Shown here piece by piece: positions 8,559-17,116 of a DNA stretch of 64,000 nucleotides. Under the pieces are notes generated by a model. It did no database searches. It worked only from the letters and a program-made list of their open reading frames with translations, and was not told where the DNA came from. The position numbers were made by a program, and so were the translations under genes. The DNA comes from Superficieibacter electus (GTDB taxonomy: Bacteria; Pseudomonadota; Gammaproteobacteria; Enterobacterales; Enterobacteriaceae): assembly GCF_002915575.1 (NCBI RefSeq), contig NZ_PQGD01000015.1, positions 91,522 through 155,521 on the forward strand. Reading direction: 5' to 3'. The first letter of the stretch is position 1; each line of letters opens with the position of its first letter.

Positions 8559-11162
8559 ATGGCGCTGTCGGCGAAAGAAAAATTGTTCCACAAAATCCTC
8601 ACGCATTATGCTGAAAGTGCTTCAGGATTCACAGCTCAGGACTGTGCCGATTTTATCAGCGTGAATCGTAGTGTGATTAGCCATTACCTGAACCGCCTGT
8701 GTGAAGATGGCCGCTTAGTGAAAGAAAATACCCGACCGGTGCGCTTTTATGTCCGTCATAGCGGCCAGGACGCACCAGTGCGTGCCTGCATAGTGTCGAA
8801 AACCGAGGACGCGTTTCTGAATTTGATTGGCGCTCAGGGAAGTCTGAGCGAGGCGGTATCGCTTTGTCGTTCAGCGGTAGACTATCCTGGAGACGGCCTG
8901 CCTGTGCTGCTGTCCGGCGAAAGCGGCGTTGGGAAAAGCTACCTTGCCTCGCTGATATATCAGTATGCGGTAGAACGTCGCGTTATTGCTGCTGATAAAC
9001 CCTTCGTTGAACTTAACTGCGCCGACTACGCCAATAATCCCGAACTGCTCTCTGCAACGCTTTTCGGTTATACGCGTGGTGCATTTACCGGTGCCGACCG
9101 TGAAAAGCGCGGTGCATTTGATGATGCCGATGGCGGCTTCCTGTTTCTGGATGAAGTGCACCGTCTGTCAGCGGAGAACCAGGAAAAGTTATTCCTGTTT
9201 ATGGATAAAGGCTACTTCTACCGTCTTGGCGATAACCGTACCCGCCACCCGGCCTCGCTACGCTTTATTTTCGCCACCACTGAAAACATCGACACGGTGC
9301 TACTCAATACCTTCCGTCGTCGCATCCCCGTTCGCGTGACATTACCGAATTATCTCTCCCGTCCGCTTAGCGAACGTGTCGCGCAAATCCTTCATTTTCT
9401 GCGCCAGGAGGCGCGTAGTCTTCAACGAGATATTCACCTGGACAATCAGTTAATGCATCAACTGGTGATATCGCCGGTACGCGGTAATATTGGCGAGCTA
9501 AAAAACCAGATCAAAGTCATGTGCGCCAGCGCGTGGAGCGACAATCGCGAGGCTGAGTTCATTACGCTTTACACGCCCCATTCAACCGGTGAGGTGCTGG
9601 TTGTCTCCGCCCATGACCGCGACAGGTTACCGGATATTAGCGACCTGTTGCCAAAAGCGATGCGCGACGACGTCATTTTCCGTGATTTTTGCCATAGCGG
9701 TAATGTGTTGCTGCTCAATCGAAAAATGGAGCAGTGGCTGACCACTATCGGCGGTCTGGTCCCGGCTGAAGCCCTGTACAGTGGCTATATCTGGCAAAAT
9801 ACCATGCACGCGCTTAATGAACTGGAGACCCAGACCGGGATTCAGTGCAGCCAGGAAATCCGTAAAGCGATATGGCTATGCCTGAGCTACGCATTACACA
9901 TGCCGCAGGACACCGCCACGCTTGCTGAGCTACAAAGCATTTCCGACTACGTTTCCGGTAAGGCGCGTTTACTGGCAGAAGAGTGCGTTGCTTTGTTGAC
10001 CAGACACGTCGTTAATCAACCTCTACCGTTATTGCTGCCGCTGCTAAGTTGCGCTTTTCATACCCTGGCGGGTGAAGACGATCATATTCAGGGCATTATT
10101 GTTTCGCATGGGCGGTCTACTGCATCCAGTATTGCTGCCGTCGCTAACCAGCTTACCGGTGGCTATTATTTCAAAGCGTTTGATATGCCCAACGCAACCT
10201 CAACACGTGAAATTATTGACCTGTTGATCGCCCATCTTTCCCATCTCACCCAGGGCGCAGGATTAGTTATCCTGGTTGATATGGGATCGCTCAAAGAAAT
10301 TTATGAGGAGATTAAACGCCATCTGCATGGTGAATTGCTGGTTATTAATAACGTCAGCACCGCCATGGCGCTGGATATCGCATCCAAAATACAGGATAAG
10401 CTGTCGATGGCGGACATTATTGACAGTGCGAAAGGTGCATATGACGTGGAAACCCGCTATTACGCGGGCGTGATGCCGGGCAACAAAATCATTATATCCT
10501 GCATTTCTGGCGAAGGTATTTCCCACAAGCTCAAAGACATTGTCCAGCGCTATCTGGCGCAGGAAGACATCGATATCATGACGATGGAATATGACGATCT
10601 TAAGTGGAAAATCGCCCATTCAGACCCGGCACTGAACGGTACGAGACTGATTATCACCACCACCGATCTGGAGGCGGGCTATATTCCACTGCTCAGCGTC
10701 GAACAACTGATCAAAGAGAAAACCCTCATACTCAAGCGCGATTATTTCAGCGGCCTGCTGACAGAAGGCGGGCTGGAGCCAATGATTGACGAGGTTGTGA
10801 AGCTCTTTACCGTGGAGGGCGTCGCCAGCCGTCTGAGCTTTCTCAATCCGGTGGTAATCATTGATGAGGTCGATGCCGTCATTAAACAGTATGAAGCGTT
10901 TTATAAAATCCATTTTGAAAGTTATCTGCGCATTAATCTCTTTATGCATATTGCGCTGATGATTGAACGCGTAATGGTTAATAACGGCGTGCGTCATCGG
11001 GAGGAGGCAGAATTAACGCTACAGCAACAAGCGTTTGTTGCCGTACACGATACCTTTTTCCAGGCACTGAATCGCAAATACCATATCACTCTGCCACTTA
11101 CTGAAGTACTGATGATTTATGAAATCATGGAGCCATGGATTGCCACCGACGCCAGCTGGTAA
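8559..11162 (+). CDS. LevR/DgaR-type sigma54-dependent PTS activator
   Basis: An 867-residue regulator with LevR architecture: N-terminal winged HTH (about 1-75), AAA+ sigma54-contact domain (about 90-320) with Walker A GESGVGKS, the sigma54-binding loop GAFTGA and Walker B FLFLDE, a first PRD, a mannose-EIIA-like domain with HIQGIIVSHGRS (near residue 515), an EIIB-like domain with IISCISGEG (near 650), and a C-terminal PRD. It activates RNA polymerase-sigma54 at the promoters of the adjoining mannose-family PTS and is tuned by phosphorylation from HPr and the EII proteins. Three sigma54 promoters with shared upstream motifs lie in the next 10 kb. Confidence 0.9.
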   Translation: MALSAKEKLFHKILTHYAESASGFTAQDCADFISVNRSVISHYLNRLCEDGRLVKENTRPVRFYVRHSGQDAPVRACIVSKTEDAFLNLIGAQGSLSEAVSLCRSAVDYPGDGLPVLLSGESGVGKSYLASLIYQYAVERRVIAADKPFVELNCADYANNPELLSATLFGYTRGAFTGADREKRGAFDDADGGFLFLDEVHRLSAENQEKLFLFMDKGYFYRLGDNRTRHPASLRFIFATTENIDTVLLNTFRRRIPVRVTLPNYLSRPLSERVAQILHFLRQEARSLQRDIHLDNQLMHQLVISPVRGNIGELKNQIKVMCASAWSDNREAEFITLYTPHSTGEVLVVSAHDRDRLPDISDLLPKAMRDDVIFRDFCHSGNVLLLNRKMEQWLTTIGGLVPAEALYSGYIWQNTMHALNELETQTGIQCSQEIRKAIWLCLSYALHMPQDTATLAELQSISDYVSGKARLLAEECVALLTRHVVNQPLPLLLPLLSCAFHTLAGEDDHIQGIIVSHGRSTASSIAAVANQLTGGYYFKAFDMPNATSTREIIDLLIAHLSHLTQGAGLVILVDMGSLKEIYEEIKRHLHGELLVINNVSTAMALDIASKIQDKLSMADIIDSAKGAYDVETRYYAGVMPGNKIIISCISGEGISHKLKDIVQRYLAQEDIDIMTMEYDDLKWKIAHSDPALNGTRLIITTTDLEAGYIPLLSVEQLIKEKTLILKRDYFSGLLTEGGLEPMIDEVVKLFTVEGVASRLSFLNPVVIIDEVDAVIKQYEAFYKIHFESYLRINLFMHIALMIERVMVNNGVRHREEAELTLQQQAFVAVHDTFFQALNRKYHITLPLTEVLMIYEIMEPWIATDASW

Positions 11163-11193
11163 TTCCCGCTGCCAGTGCACGCTGGCGGCCACC

Positions 11194-11228
11194 TTCGACA
11201 CTACCTTCATGGCCGTAATTCAACACTA
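11194..11228. promoter_or_regulatory. Upstream activating sites for the EII-GH88 operon
   Basis: Two direct copies of the island decamer on the minus strand, TTCGACACTA (11194-11203) and TTCAACACTA (11219-11228), spaced 25 bp. The nearer copy ends 54 bp before the sigma54 promoter, the position expected for an enhancer-binding activator. Confidence 0.6.
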
Positions 11229-11282
11229 TTCTCAGCGTCCATAAATTAATTTTTATCATTGAAAATCAAACAATTAATAAAA

Positions 11283-11298
11283 TGGCACAGCAATTGCT
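11283..11298 (+). promoter_or_regulatory. Sigma54 promoter of the EII-GH88 operon
   Basis: TGGCAC-AGCAA-TTGCT matches the sigma54 consensus (TGGCAC-N5-TTGCW) exactly. Transcription would begin near 11310, about 30 nt before the EIIA start at 11340. This rules out the upstream in-frame ATG at 11259. Confidence 0.9.
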
Positions 11299-11339
11299 AT
11301 ATCTCTGACATACCACTAAAAATGATTAAGGAACGCAAA

Positions 11340-11822
11340 ATGCGAGAGATGTATATCGCAACTCATGGCCGCTACGCCGAAGGAATAATCTCCGCGCTGA
11401 ATCTGCTGATTGGAGACGATCATGACGTACAGCCTCTCTGTGCATATTGCGGTGAAATTGGCTCTACGGCAGAACTGGCCATCCGTTTCGAAGACATTGC
11501 CCGCCAGGCAGCACGTCGCGGCAACGAACTGGTTCTGTTTACCGACATGCCCGGCGGTAGCGTTAATAACACCGCGGTACAGATGATGGTCAACTATCCG
11601 CATGTCCACGTCATCAGCGGCGCGAACCTGATTATGCTGATGGAGTTTTGCATGTCTGAGCATGAAGAAACGGCAGCACGCTTGCAGGATGCCATCGCTG
11701 CCGCCAGCGGCGCAATGCAGTACATGAATCTCATACCTGAAATCATCTCGGCGCGTCAGTCGGTGCAACCCGCCCCACAGAACGATGTTGATGATTTTTT
11801 TAGCCAGGAGGAAGGATTATGA
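11340..11822 (+). CDS. Mannose-family PTS EIIA
   Basis: A 160-residue cytoplasmic EIIA of the mannose family. The phosphohistidine is in ATHGRYAEG (about residue 9) and the FTDMPGGS loop is also typical. I start at 11340 because AAGGA lies 7 nt upstream and a sigma54 promoter covers the region before it. Its stop overlaps the GH88 start by 4 nt (ATGA). It supplies phosphate to the EIIB encoded two genes downstream. Confidence 0.88.
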   Translation: MREMYIATHGRYAEGIISALNLLIGDDHDVQPLCAYCGEIGSTAELAIRFEDIARQAARRGNELVLFTDMPGGSVNNTAVQMMVNYPHVHVISGANLIMLMEFCMSEHEETAARLQDAIAAASGAMQYMNLIPEIISARQSVQPAPQNDVDDFFSQEEGL

Positions 11823-12997
11823 CCGTTACCCTGGAAACGCTTGATGCTCGCTATAACATCCCACAGCCAGCTCTTAGCCGCAGCTGGCTATGCGAGGCGA
11901 TGGCCGACGTCCTGAACCAACTGGACGCCATGCTGCCACGCTTTACCACAACGTTTCCCGCCGCCAGTGCAAGTAAAGGTCGTTATCCCGCAGTGGAAAA
12001 CGTCGACTGGACTGAGGGTTTCTGGACCGGCATGTTGTGGCTGGCCTGGGAAGTGACTGGCGATGATAAATACCGGGTGGTCGCTGAACGTCTTATCGAC
12101 AGTTTTGAAGAACGGCTGGATAAAAAGATCAAAGTTGATACTCACGATCTGGGTTTCCTTTACCAGCTCTCATGCGTCAATGCCTGGAAGTTGACCTGCA
12201 ACACCCGTGCACGCGGCCTGGCCCTGCGCGCTGCCGACCTGCTTTATCAGCGCTTTAACGCCACAGCAGGCGTTATTCAGGCCTGGGGAGACCTTAGCGA
12301 TCCGGCGCGTCAGGGGCGAATGATTATCGACTGTAACCTCAATGTGCCGCTGCTGTTCTGGGCCGCCGATGAAACGGGTAACAGCGCGTATCGTGAAGCG
12401 GCAGTCCGCCATCTGGCGCAAGCGGCACGTTATCTGGTACGCGATGATGCCTCGACCTTTCACACTTTTTATATGGACATTGAGAACGGTCAGCCATTGC
12501 GTGGTGACACCCACCAGGGTTTTAGCGACAGCTCATGCTGGGCGCGCGGCCAGGCGTGGGGGATTTACGGTTTCGCTCTGGGTTTTCACCACACCGGCGA
12601 TACCACGCAGCCGGAGCTGGCTCGTCGGTTAGCCCATTATTTTCTTAACCGTTTACCTGAGGATTACGTGTGCTACTGGGATCTGATTTTTACCTCCCAG
12701 GATAACGCGTTTCGCGATACCTCAGCGGCCGCTATTGCCGTTTGCGGGCTGGCAGAGCTACTCAACATTCTTCCGCTGACCGATCCGCTACGCCCGGCCT
12801 ACCACAACGCGATTAAATTAATAATGCGTAATTTATCTACCCATTATTTTGCCTCTGCGCAGGACGGCCTACTGCGGGAAGGGGTTTATAACTTTGGCCG
12901 CCATATGGGAATTAATGAACCCAATCTGTGGGGCGATTATTTTTATTTCGAAGCCCTGGTTCGCCTTTCCCGCGTCTGGACACCCTACTTTTGCTAA
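11819..12997 (+). CDS. GH88 unsaturated glucuronyl hydrolase
   Basis: A 392-residue cytoplasmic glycoside hydrolase of family GH88. Conserved blocks are VDWTEGFWTGML, THDLGFLY with the first catalytic aspartate, IDCNLNVPLLFWA with the second, GDTHQGFSDSSCWARGQAW, and the C-terminal GINEPNLWGDYFYFEALVR stretch. The family removes a 4,5-unsaturated uronic acid from disaccharides produced by polysaccharide lyases, through hydration of the double bond. In streptococci the same enzyme is linked to a mannose-family PTS that imports unsaturated hyaluronan or chondroitin disaccharides, so this operon probably imports and splits such a disaccharide. No lyase is seen in the window. Confidence 0.88.
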   Translation: MTVTLETLDARYNIPQPALSRSWLCEAMADVLNQLDAMLPRFTTTFPAASASKGRYPAVENVDWTEGFWTGMLWLAWEVTGDDKYRVVAERLIDSFEERLDKKIKVDTHDLGFLYQLSCVNAWKLTCNTRARGLALRAADLLYQRFNATAGVIQAWGDLSDPARQGRMIIDCNLNVPLLFWAADETGNSAYREAAVRHLAQAARYLVRDDASTFHTFYMDIENGQPLRGDTHQGFSDSSCWARGQAWGIYGFALGFHHTGDTTQPELARRLAHYFLNRLPEDYVCYWDLIFTSQDNAFRDTSAAAIAVCGLAELLNILPLTDPLRPAYHNAIKLIMRNLSTHYFASAQDGLLREGVYNFGRHMGINEPNLWGDYFYFEALVRLSRVWTPYFC

Positions 12998-13010
12998 CTG
13001 GAGCTACACC

Positions 13011-13508
13011 ATGATTTCTTTAGTTCGTATTGATGATCGTCTTATTCACGGCCAGGTCGCCGTGGTCTGGACCAAACATCTTGGCGTCAATCGTATTCTG
13101 GTTGCCAACGATCAGATTGTGAATAACGAGGTACAAAAGATGTCGCTGCGCATGGCAGCACCGGATACCGCGAAATGCGCGATTATGGCGGTAAAGGACG
13201 CGAGCGATGTACTTAATGATCCGCGTTCAGAAAGCATGAAAATAATGGTTATCGTTAATAACGCAACCGATGCCCGTCGTCTGATCGAGCAGGTTCCGGG
13301 AATAAAAACGCTAAACGTCGCTAATTCGGGACGCATCACCGATAACCTGGCGGCAAAAAAACGCATTAGCGATACCGTCTATGTCACGCCGGAGGATGTG
13401 GCGGATTTTAATGCTATCGCCAGTCGCGGTGTGAAAGTTGAATACCAGGTTCTGCCCTCTCATCCAGTGAAAAATCTGATTGAGATGCTGGATAACGCCG
13501 CCAGTTAA
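13011..13508 (+). CDS. Mannose-family PTS EIIB
   Basis: A 165-residue EIIB of the mannose/sorbose family with the phosphohistidine in IDDRLIHGQV (about residue 15), followed by the usual ATP-independent phosphocarrier fold. The ATG at 13011 follows GGAG by about 9 nt and lies 13 nt after the GH88 stop. It takes phosphate from the EIIA at the start of the operon and phosphorylates the sugar during passage through EIIC/EIID. Confidence 0.9.
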   Translation: MISLVRIDDRLIHGQVAVVWTKHLGVNRILVANDQIVNNEVQKMSLRMAAPDTAKCAIMAVKDASDVLNDPRSESMKIMVIVNNATDARRLIEQVPGIKTLNVANSGRITDNLAAKKRISDTVYVTPEDVADFNAIASRGVKVEYQVLPSHPVKNLIEMLDNAAS

Positions 13509-13519
13509 GCGAGGTCATC

Positions 13520-14323
13520 ATGTTAACGTCTGCAATTCTTGTTGCTCTGGTGATGTTTTTGGTGAAAACCGCCGATCACACGCTAGGTCAGCCGCTAATA
13601 GAACGTCCGTTGATTTGCGGCGCACTGGTAGGGCTGGTGCTGGGTGATGTCCAGCAGGGCATCATTATTGGTGCCACACTGGAGCTTATTTTTCTTGGTA
13701 CTATCACCATTGGCGGCTCGGTTCCTGCCGATCTCGCGGTGGGGTCGGTGCTGGCAACCGCATTTACTATTCTGACCCATGCTGCGCCTCCGGTTGCCGT
13801 TGCGCTGGCATTGCCGATCAGCCTGTTGGCCGTATTTGTCTATCAGGTGCTGAAACTGGTTTATACCGCGCTGGTAGAAAAATATGACGCGCTACTGGAG
13901 CAAGGACACGATCGCGCCGCGCTCGGCCTGACGCTGGGAATGACCTTCTTCTATGGTGTCCCTTTCGCCCTGATTGCCTTTTTCGGCATTCTGTTCGGCA
14001 CTGACGTGATCCGCAGCCTGGTGGAAAGTATTCCCGGCACGGTGATGCGCGGCATGACGGCAGTCGGCGGTATGCTTCCCGCACTGGGATTTGCGATCCT
14101 GCTAAAAGCGTTATGGAACCGTAATATTGCCGCCTTCTTCTTCATCGGCTTTGCAATGGCAGCGTATCTGCAACTGCCGATTATGGGCATCGCGATTATC
14201 GCAGCCTCCGTTGCGGTCTACCTTTGCTTCAATGAATTTAACCAACTTAAAGCGAATAAACAGGCGACGACAGTAGCAGCACCGGCGTCGGTAGATGATA
14301 AGGACGGGTTCTTCAATGACTGA
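13520..14323 (+). CDS. Mannose-family PTS EIIC
   Basis: A 267-residue membrane protein of the ManY/AgaC type with about seven to eight hydrophobic segments. It has the family signature near residue 40 (GDVQQGIIIGATLEL) and GGSVPADLAVGSVLATAF. It forms the translocation channel together with EIID. Starts 11 nt after EIIB; the stop overlaps the EIID start by 8 nt. Confidence 0.9.
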   Translation: MLTSAILVALVMFLVKTADHTLGQPLIERPLICGALVGLVLGDVQQGIIIGATLELIFLGTITIGGSVPADLAVGSVLATAFTILTHAAPPVAVALALPISLLAVFVYQVLKLVYTALVEKYDALLEQGHDRAALGLTLGMTFFYGVPFALIAFFGILFGTDVIRSLVESIPGTVMRGMTAVGGMLPALGFAILLKALWNRNIAAFFFIGFAMAAYLQLPIMGIAIIAASVAVYLCFNEFNQLKANKQATTVAAPASVDDKDGFFND

Positions 14324-15158
14324 TATCCAGATAAAAAATGTCAGTGCGTATAGCGATGACAAAAGCGAGAAAAAACTGTTTCGCCAGCTATTTATCCGTC
14401 AGTTTCCTCTGCTCGGGTCGATGAATTTCACCCGGATGGAAGGGTTAAGCTATGGCTGGGCGCTGGCACCGATGCTGAAAAAAATCTACGCTGGCGATCC
14501 GCATCGTTATCTTGATGCGTTAAAGCGTAATAGCCAGTTCTTTAATACCAATCAACATCTGGCTCCTTTCATTATGGGGCTGACGCTGTCGATGGAAAAA
14601 GAAAATGCGGCCAACCCGAATTTTGATACCTCCAGCATCAACGGTATCAAAGTTGCGCTGATGGGGCCGTTTGCCGGAGTCGGCGACTCCTTTTTTTACG
14701 GTGTGCTGCGTATTATTGCTACCGGTATCGCTATAGGCCTGGCCTCACAGGGCAATCCGCTCGGCCCGCTATTATTTCTGCTTATTTATAATATTCCCAG
14801 CTACCTGCTGCGCTATTACGGCGGCGTGATGGGCTATCGTCTGGGATCGAAGTACATCGCCGAAGCCACGCAATCCGGCCTGCTTAGCTGTATCACTAAA
14901 GCGTCGTCGATCATGGGGTTAATGATGGTTGGCGCGATGAGCGCCAGCATGGTGAAATTTACTACCACCTTTAAGACAACCATTGCCGGACAGCCCTTTG
15001 TGCTACAGGAGATCCTCGATAAAATTTGTGTTGGTCTGATCCCACTTTTACTGGTGCTGGGCTGTTTGAAACTGCTGAATAAGAAAGTCAGTCCTAATAA
15101 AGTATTAATCCTGCTGATCGTTCTCGGTTTTGCCGCCGCCGGTGTAGGAATTATTTAA
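14316..15158 (+). CDS. Mannose-family PTS EIID
   Basis: A 280-residue ManZ-type protein. The start at 14316 overlaps the EIIC stop and gives the usual EIID N-terminus. Visible signatures include LFRQLFIRQFPLLGSMNFTR (split over the N-terminal amphipathic region), MEKENAANP and LMGPFAGVGDSF, with C-terminal membrane segments. It completes the permease. A strong hairpin follows before the next gene and could reduce expression of what comes after. Confidence 0.9.
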   Translation: MTDIQIKNVSAYSDDKSEKKLFRQLFIRQFPLLGSMNFTRMEGLSYGWALAPMLKKIYAGDPHRYLDALKRNSQFFNTNQHLAPFIMGLTLSMEKENAANPNFDTSSINGIKVALMGPFAGVGDSFFYGVLRIIATGIAIGLASQGNPLGPLLFLLIYNIPSYLLRYYGGVMGYRLGSKYIAEATQSGLLSCITKASSIMGLMMVGAMSASMVKFTTTFKTTIAGQPFVLQEILDKICVGLIPLLLVLGCLKLLNKKVSPNKVLILLIVLGFAAAGVGII

Positions 15159-15165
15159 ACCGTCA

Positions 15166-15186
15166 GCCCCCTTTGCATAAGGGGGC
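15166..15186 (+). terminator. Hairpin between EIID and the dehydrogenase gene
   Basis: Perfect 8-bp stem: GCCCCCTT (15166-15173), loop TGCAT, AAGGGGGC (15179-15186). There is no T run, only GCTTT, so it is more likely an mRNA-stabilising or partial attenuator element than a full terminator. Confidence 0.55.
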
Positions 15187-15202
15187 GCTTTACGGAGTAT
15201 TT

Positions 15203-16168
15203 ATGAGCTGGCACGCTGCTTTATTTACCTGCCAATCTGAAAAACTTTATCAGGTTTATCAACCATTACATATCAATGAAATTAACGCACGTTGTAACCT
15301 GTATCCTGTCCCGATCACACCAGAAAATATCGAAGCTGCATTGCCCGCACTGAAAGATCTGCAAGTCATATTTACTACATGGGGAATGTTTCCGCTTACT
15401 GAAACACAACTTGATATGCTGCCTGCCCTGAAAGTTGTGTTTTATGCCGCAGGCGCAACGGACTACTTTTCCGCGCCGTTATTAGCCAGAAAAATAAAAG
15501 TAGTCAGCGCCTGGCAGGCAAATGCAATTCCGGTGGCAGAATTTTGCCTGGCGCAAATACTATTGGGTTGCAAAGGATATTTTCGTAATCAGCGGGAATA
15601 TACCGATCCCTCGTTATTTTCATCGCTGGCGAATCATCATCCAGCGCCAGGAAACTATCAAGAGCGTGTAGCATTAATTGGTGCCGGAGCAATATCTCAG
15701 GCGTTGCAGCGTTTGCTCCAGCCTTTTTATCTGGACGTTATTGTCATTCCTTCACGCGAGGAAAAACGCACTCTCTCTTTGGAGCAGGCTTTTGCCAGCG
15801 CTTACGTGATCAGTAATCATCTACCCGATCGTCCGGATAATATCGGCATTCTTAACGGAAATTTGTTTCGTCGAATGCGGTCAGGCGCAGTTTTCATAAA
15901 TACCGGCAGAGGGCGTCAGGTGAATGAAGAGGAACTTATTGAGGTTCTGCTGGAGCGTCCGGATCTCACGGCCTTGCTGGATGTCACCAAACCGGAACCA
16001 CCAGCGGCAGAGTCACTACTTTATACATTACCCAATGTGCAGCTTACCAGCCATATCGCTGGCGCACTTAATAATGAAACTCGTCGGCTTGCGAATTGCG
16101 TACTGGATGAATTTCAACGCTGGTTAAGCGGAAAACCATTACTGTATGATATTTCTGCCAGAATGTGA
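15203..16168 (+). CDS. D-isomer-specific 2-hydroxyacid dehydrogenase
   Basis: A 321-residue NAD(P)-dependent dehydrogenase. The nucleotide loop is LIGAGAIS near residue 158, and the C-terminal catalytic part has INTGRGRQVNEEELIE and the catalytic histidine in TSHIAGAL near residue 285. I use the ATG at 15203 because GGAG lies 6 nt upstream. The family reduces 2-oxoacids to D-2-hydroxyacids. As last gene of a GH88-PTS operon it may handle a keto-uronate released by the hydrolase (inference); the kduI/kduD-type enzymes normally used are not present. Confidence 0.78.
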   Translation: MSWHAALFTCQSEKLYQVYQPLHINEINARCNLYPVPITPENIEAALPALKDLQVIFTTWGMFPLTETQLDMLPALKVVFYAAGATDYFSAPLLARKIKVVSAWQANAIPVAEFCLAQILLGCKGYFRNQREYTDPSLFSSLANHHPAPGNYQERVALIGAGAISQALQRLLQPFYLDVIVIPSREEKRTLSLEQAFASAYVISNHLPDRPDNIGILNGNLFRRMRSGAVFINTGRGRQVNEEELIEVLLERPDLTALLDVTKPEPPAAESLLYTLPNVQLTSHIAGALNNETRRLANCVLDEFQRWLSGKPLLYDISARM

Positions 16169-16179
16169 TGATTATCGCA
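16164..16179. promoter_or_regulatory. Candidate CRP site upstream of the KdgM-type porin gene
   Basis: TGTGA-TGATTA-TCGCA, one mismatch from the consensus half-sites. It overlaps the end of the dehydrogenase gene, about 130 bp before the sigma54 promoter of the porin gene. Weak evidence. Confidence 0.35.
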
Positions 16180-16181
16180 AT

Positions 16182-16242
16182 TAGTGTTTACGCTGATGCT
16201 AAAAGAAAGATAAAAATGGCTAAAACGATAGCAGTGTCTAAT
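16182..16242. promoter_or_regulatory. Upstream activating sites of the porin gene
   Basis: Two copies of the island decamer, TAGTGTTTA (16182-16190) and CAGTGTCTAAT (16232-16242), spaced 50 bp, about five helical turns. The nearer copy ends 51 bp before the sigma54 promoter. The sequence around 16233-16250 also matches the region at 8481-8499 almost base for base. Confidence 0.55.
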
Positions 16243-16293
16243 GAATTTATTACCCTTAAGTTTAACCGCATGTAATTTAAGCACTTTATTTTT

Positions 16294-16309
16294 TGGCACA
16301 TCTTTTGCA
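16294..16309 (+). promoter_or_regulatory. Sigma54 promoter of the porin gene
   Basis: TGGCAC-ATCTT-TTGCA is an exact sigma54 consensus. Transcription would start near 16321, leaving a leader of about 60 nt before the ATG at 16380. Confidence 0.9.
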
Positions 16310-16379
16310 ATTTTATATGACCTGGCGTTTCTTTGAAAAAAATACTGCAAAGAACGCATTACATCTCAAGGGAATAAAA

Positions 16380-17078
16380 ATGAAAAAATTACATGCAATG
16401 ATTATTGGCTTACCACTGTCCTGTTTTACTCTGAATGCTATGGCTGCGGCAACCTGGATTGATAATCGATACGCACATACTACGGCTGCTGAAAAAAATC
16501 AGTATAAAATTGGTTTGGGACACATATTTGATAATGGCGCTGGCGTTCTTGCTTCTGCCATGTATGATTTAGGGCAGGATTTTGACCAAATGAAAAGCTC
16601 TTTCCAGGAGTTTGAAGGCTGGTATCCCTTCCCCTTAGATGATAAATGGACCCTGACGCCCGGCGGATTAACCGATATTGATAGTAACGGGACCAAACTG
16701 GCACCTTATTTGACGCTGGATTATAAAATTAATAAAGCATTAAGTTTTAGCGGTCGTTATCGTTATAACCATATGACGCATAAAGAACGCGATTACAATG
16801 GATATATGGATTATAACGACAGCCATCAATTTGATCTGTATCTTAATTATCAGGCCAGCGAAAAATTGTGGTTGCAACTTAATCCGGAATTTTTCGTGAA
16901 CACGAATGATTTTAATGCCTCGAACGGGCAGAAAACGCACTGGGAACCGAGTATTGTCGCCCGTTATCGTGTCGATAAACACTGGTTGCCTTATGCAGAA
17001 GTCGCCTGGCTCGATCAGGATCAAAATCACGACGACCAGGTGCGCTTCCGGCTGGGTATCCGTTACTATCTTGAGTAA
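16380..17078 (+). CDS. KdgM-family oligosaccharide porin
   Basis: A 232-residue outer-membrane protein. A signal peptide (MKKLHAMIIGLPLSCFTLN then AMAA) precedes alternating beta strands that end in IRYYLE, and the family block FQEFEGWYPF is present. KdgM porins are small 12-strand barrels that admit acidic oligosaccharides. The paralogue OmpL lies 31 kb away in the same window. Its own sigma54 promoter and shared operator motif put it under the LevR-type activator, so it is the likely outer-membrane entry for the substrate of the neighbouring PTS. The start has AAGGGA upstream. Confidence 0.9.
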   Translation: MKKLHAMIIGLPLSCFTLNAMAAATWIDNRYAHTTAAEKNQYKIGLGHIFDNGAGVLASAMYDLGQDFDQMKSSFQEFEGWYPFPLDDKWTLTPGGLTDIDSNGTKLAPYLTLDYKINKALSFSGRYRYNHMTHKERDYNGYMDYNDSHQFDLYLNYQASEKLWLQLNPEFFVNTNDFNASNGQKTHWEPSIVARYRVDKHWLPYAEVAWLDQDQNHDDQVRFRLGIRYYLE

Positions 17079-17090
17079 GGTAACAACGGG

Positions 17091-17113
17091 AAGGGGCAGC
17101 CTGACTGCCCCTT
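17091..17113. terminator. Hairpin between convergent porin and GH43 genes
   Basis: Arms AAGGGGCAG (17091-17099) and CTGCCCCTT (17105-17113) with a 5-nt loop, in the 38-bp gap between convergent genes. It can serve both directions, although T runs are short. Confidence 0.6.
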
Positions 17114-17116
17114 GTA

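Noticed and set aside
11259-11339. N-terminal extension of the EIIA gene
   Set aside because: The extension would overlap a perfect sigma54 promoter, and the SD and family alignment both point to the ATG at 11340.
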